A stretch of DNA of 16,661 bases, taken from contig CABUTP010000013.1 in NCBI GenBank assembly GCA_902494545.1, forward strand, positions 1 through 16,661, in the 5' to 3' direction. Position 1 is the stretch's first letter. Each line of letters starts with the position of its first letter. Made by a program: the position numbers and the translations under genes. Of the stretch, positions 15,005 to 16,661 are shown in pieces. The notes under the pieces were generated by a model. That model made no database searches. It was not told where the DNA came from and saw only the letters and a program-made list of their open reading frames with translations. Source of the stretch: an uncultured Collinsella sp. Lineage in GTDB: Bacteria; Actinomycetota; Coriobacteriia; Coriobacteriales; Coriobacteriaceae.

Positions 15005-15070
15005 TAACCACCCATAAATTTCAGCACACTGCGTGCTACCTGCTCTTTTGTCATTTAGGGGAGTGAACTT

Positions 15071-16162
15071 GTGAATACTTCTGTCGCCAAGAAGGCCAGC
15101 CAGGCGGTGCGCCTGCTCATGATGGTGCTCACGACAGTTCTCATCTTCTTCTTCATCAATGTTATGCTGCTCGTCTCCGATATCCAGGGCACGGCGCGCG
15201 TGGTCAACTACGCCGGTCTGGTGCGCGGTACCACGCAGCGAATCGTTAAGCTCGAGGATGCGAGCCAGCCTCAAGATGACCTGCTCAAAGCCGTGGATTC
15301 ATACATCAACGGTTTGCGTTACGGAAGTGACGACCTCAACCTCGTCCGTCTCGACGACGATGAGTATCAGGCAAAAATGACCGAGCTTGCAAATTATTTT
15401 GATGAGCTTTGCACCGAGATCATCCGCGTGCGCGAAGTTGGCTACGGGAACACCGACATCATCGCCATGAGCGAGGAGTTCTTTGGCATTTGCGACGATG
15501 CTACGCGACTCGCAGAGGACTACTCTCAGGAGAAGGCGTCGGCGCTCAACTATCTCGAGGGCTTGGTGATCATCGACATCGTGGGCTTGGTGGCGACCTT
15601 TGCGGTCGAGCTTGTTCGCGCGGTGCGAACCGCCGCGCTCAATCGCGAGCTGCAGAGCAAAGTCTATCTCGACGAAGCCACGGGACTGCCCAACAAGAAC
15701 AAGTGCGAGGAGATCTTGGGGCAGGAGCAGCCTGTCTCCGCGGAGGCGCCCGTTGCGGTGTGCGTCTTCGACCTTAACAATCTGCATACGGTCAATAACA
15801 ACTTCGGCCACGAGAAGGGCGACGAATACATCCGTTCTTTTGCCCAGCAGCTGGGGTGCGTGGCGTCCGAGACCTGCTTTGTGGGCCGCGACGGTGGCGA
15901 TGAGTTTATCGCGGTGCTGCGGGATACCGATCGAGCTGCCGTGGAGTCCTGTCTCGCTCGGGTTCGTGCGAACGTGAACGAGTGTTCCGAGGCTCACCCC
16001 GACATGCCTATCAGCTATGCGGTGGGCTACGCGCTTTCCAACGATTTTGATGAACCTCCTACGATGCGCGAACTCTTTTCCCAGGCCGACAAAAACATGT
16101 ACATCGACAAGAACCGCGTAAAGACAGCCGAGGCAGCCGGGTCGCAACGCGAGAACCGCTAA
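15071..16162 (+). CDS. Membrane-anchored GGDEF diguanylate cyclase
   Basis: Protein of 363 aa that probably makes cyclic di-GMP from two GTP. An N-terminal membrane helix (about 14-36) is followed by an outside segment starting DIQGTARVVNYAGLVRGTTQRIVKLE, which resembles PilJ/NarX-type four-helix sensor domains. A second helix spans about 160-182. The GGDEF domain starts at LDEATGLPNKNKCEEIL. The metal-binding D of VFDLNNLHTVNNNFGHEKGD and the catalytic GGDEF (275-279) are intact. The inhibitory RxxD site expected five residues before GGDEF is absent (SETC there). The start is GTG 15071 with AGGGGAG at 7 nt. No partner phosphodiesterase or c-di-GMP effector is in the window. Confidence 0.9.
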   Translation: MNTSVAKKASQAVRLLMMVLTTVLIFFFINVMLLVSDIQGTARVVNYAGLVRGTTQRIVKLEDASQPQDDLLKAVDSYINGLRYGSDDLNLVRLDDDEYQAKMTELANYFDELCTEIIRVREVGYGNTDIIAMSEEFFGICDDATRLAEDYSQEKASALNYLEGLVIIDIVGLVATFAVELVRAVRTAALNRELQSKVYLDEATGLPNKNKCEEILGQEQPVSAEAPVAVCVFDLNNLHTVNNNFGHEKGDEYIRSFAQQLGCVASETCFVGRDGGDEFIAVLRDTDRAAVESCLARVRANVNECSEAHPDMPISYAVGYALSNDFDEPPTMRELFSQADKNMYIDKNRVKTAEAAGSQRENR

Positions 16163-16176
16163 ACCCGTAGCAAAAG

Positions 16177-16209
16177 GTAGCTAATTTGGGACGGGGCTCT
16201 TTTGGCTAC
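16177..16209 (-). terminator. Possible weak terminator between convergent genes
   Basis: GTAGC (16177-16181) and GCTAC (16205-16209) can pair over a 23-nt loop; on the minus strand the stem is followed by CTTTTGC. The stem is short and the call is weak. Confidence 0.28.
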
Positions 16210-16661
16210 TTGAGAAGCTGGGCCATGGCGTTGACGAATTTTTGGACTTGGAGGGTGGGCTCGAGCGGGTAGTGCAGAAAGACCGGCACCTCGCGTCCGC
16301 ATAGGAACGGCACGCCCACAAAGGCAGGGTGCACCCCTGACCACGCTCCGCAGGTGAGTACCGCGTCGCCCTTTTCCTCGGCTTCGTTAAAGAGCGCGAA
16401 GTCGAAGCTATCCACATCGATCACGTCCACGCCGCCGTCGGCCAACAGGTCGATGCGCAGACTGTCCATGGCATCGTTGCCGTGACGCAGTACGCGCAGA
16501 CGCATGCCCTCCAAGTCGGCAACCGTGATGCGCGTCTTGCGCGCCAGCGGGCTCGTGCGCGGCAGGTCGATATAAAACGGCACGTTGACAATGCGGAGCT
16601 TTTGGCAGGCATCACCCCAGCGTGGGGTAGAAAAACTCGACTGCACCACATCGACCTCGCG
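16206..16661 (-). CDS. LysR-type regulator, C-terminal part (5' end outside window)
   Basis: The frame is open to the right edge, so the N-terminus and its helix-turn-helix are outside the window. About 151 residues are visible. They fit the LysR substrate-binding domain: VNVPFYIDLPRTSPLARKTRITVADLEGMRLRVL, then DFALFNEAEEKGDAVLTCGAW, then PFLCGREVPVFLHYPLEPTLQVQKFVNAMAQLL at the end; each is read in parts. The pattern of 'hPLA...i...dL.g' followed by a C-terminal 'fv..l' is typical of the family. The ligand is unknown. It is convergent with the GGDEF gene, 43 bp away. Without the DNA-binding part, a periplasmic-binding-like protein remains a possibility. Confidence 0.72.
   Translation of the reverse strand, partial: REVDVVQSSFSTPRWGDACQKLRIVNVPFYIDLPRTSPLARKTRITVADLEGMRLRVLRHGNDAMDSLRIDLLADGGVDVIDVDSFDFALFNEAEEKGDAVLTCGAWSGVHPAFVGVPFLCGREVPVFLHYPLEPTLQVQKFVNAMAQLLK

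Overview
The window is GC-rich and gene-dense. It looks like chromosome of a gut actinobacterium of the class Coriobacteriia, most like Collinsella. That is an inference from base composition, the sugar-PTS gene set and the style of the proteins; no rRNA or other taxonomic marker is present. I saw no tRNA, rRNA, classical insertion sequence or cas gene.

Layout, left to right. (1) At 1-1220 (+) lies an MFS exporter interrupted by one in-frame TAA, cut by the left edge. (2) At 1221-1446 is a convergent gap with two 23-bp dyads 33 bp apart and a terminator-like hairpin. (3) At 1447-5465 is an alpha-glucoside module. A GH4 6-phospho-alpha-glucosidase and a PTS IICB permease form a minus-strand operon, and an RpiR/GlvR-type regulator is divergent. 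The permease imports and phosphorylates a maltose-like sugar, the GH4 enzyme cleaves it inside the cell, and the regulator probably senses a sugar phosphate. (4) At 5526-5972 (+) is a low-molecular-weight tyrosine phosphatase. (5) At 6024-7604 an AAA/DUF4143 ATPase (-) is bracketed by two near-identical 33-bp palindromes in mirrored orientation, with three 33-bp-phased repeats in its leader. (6) At 7613-8759 (-) are a pyridoxal/pyridoxamine kinase and a translationally coupled TIGR04076-like small Cys-rich protein. (7) At 8981-10153 (+) is a self-inhibited Fic AMP-transferase with a C-terminal winged helix. A CTAAGAACAA motif recurs in its promoter and over its ribosome binding site. (8) At 10317-14699 (+) is a MarR regulator followed by two overlapping ABC exporter half-transporters. 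The operon has a consensus promoter embedded in 20-bp-phased operators and a strong terminator. (9) At 14700-15070 there is no gene. This stretch holds a 172-bp array of six 16-bp units in strictly alternating orientation, then a likely promoter. (10) At 15071-16162 (+) is a membrane-anchored diguanylate cyclase. (11) From 16206 to the right edge (-) is the C-terminal part of a LysR-type regulator.

The least explained structures are the alternating array at 14709-14880, the mirrored palindromes around the ATPase, and the 33-bp iterons in front of that ATPase. None of the standard feature types covers them. The most informative check would be to count them across the whole genome and its relatives.
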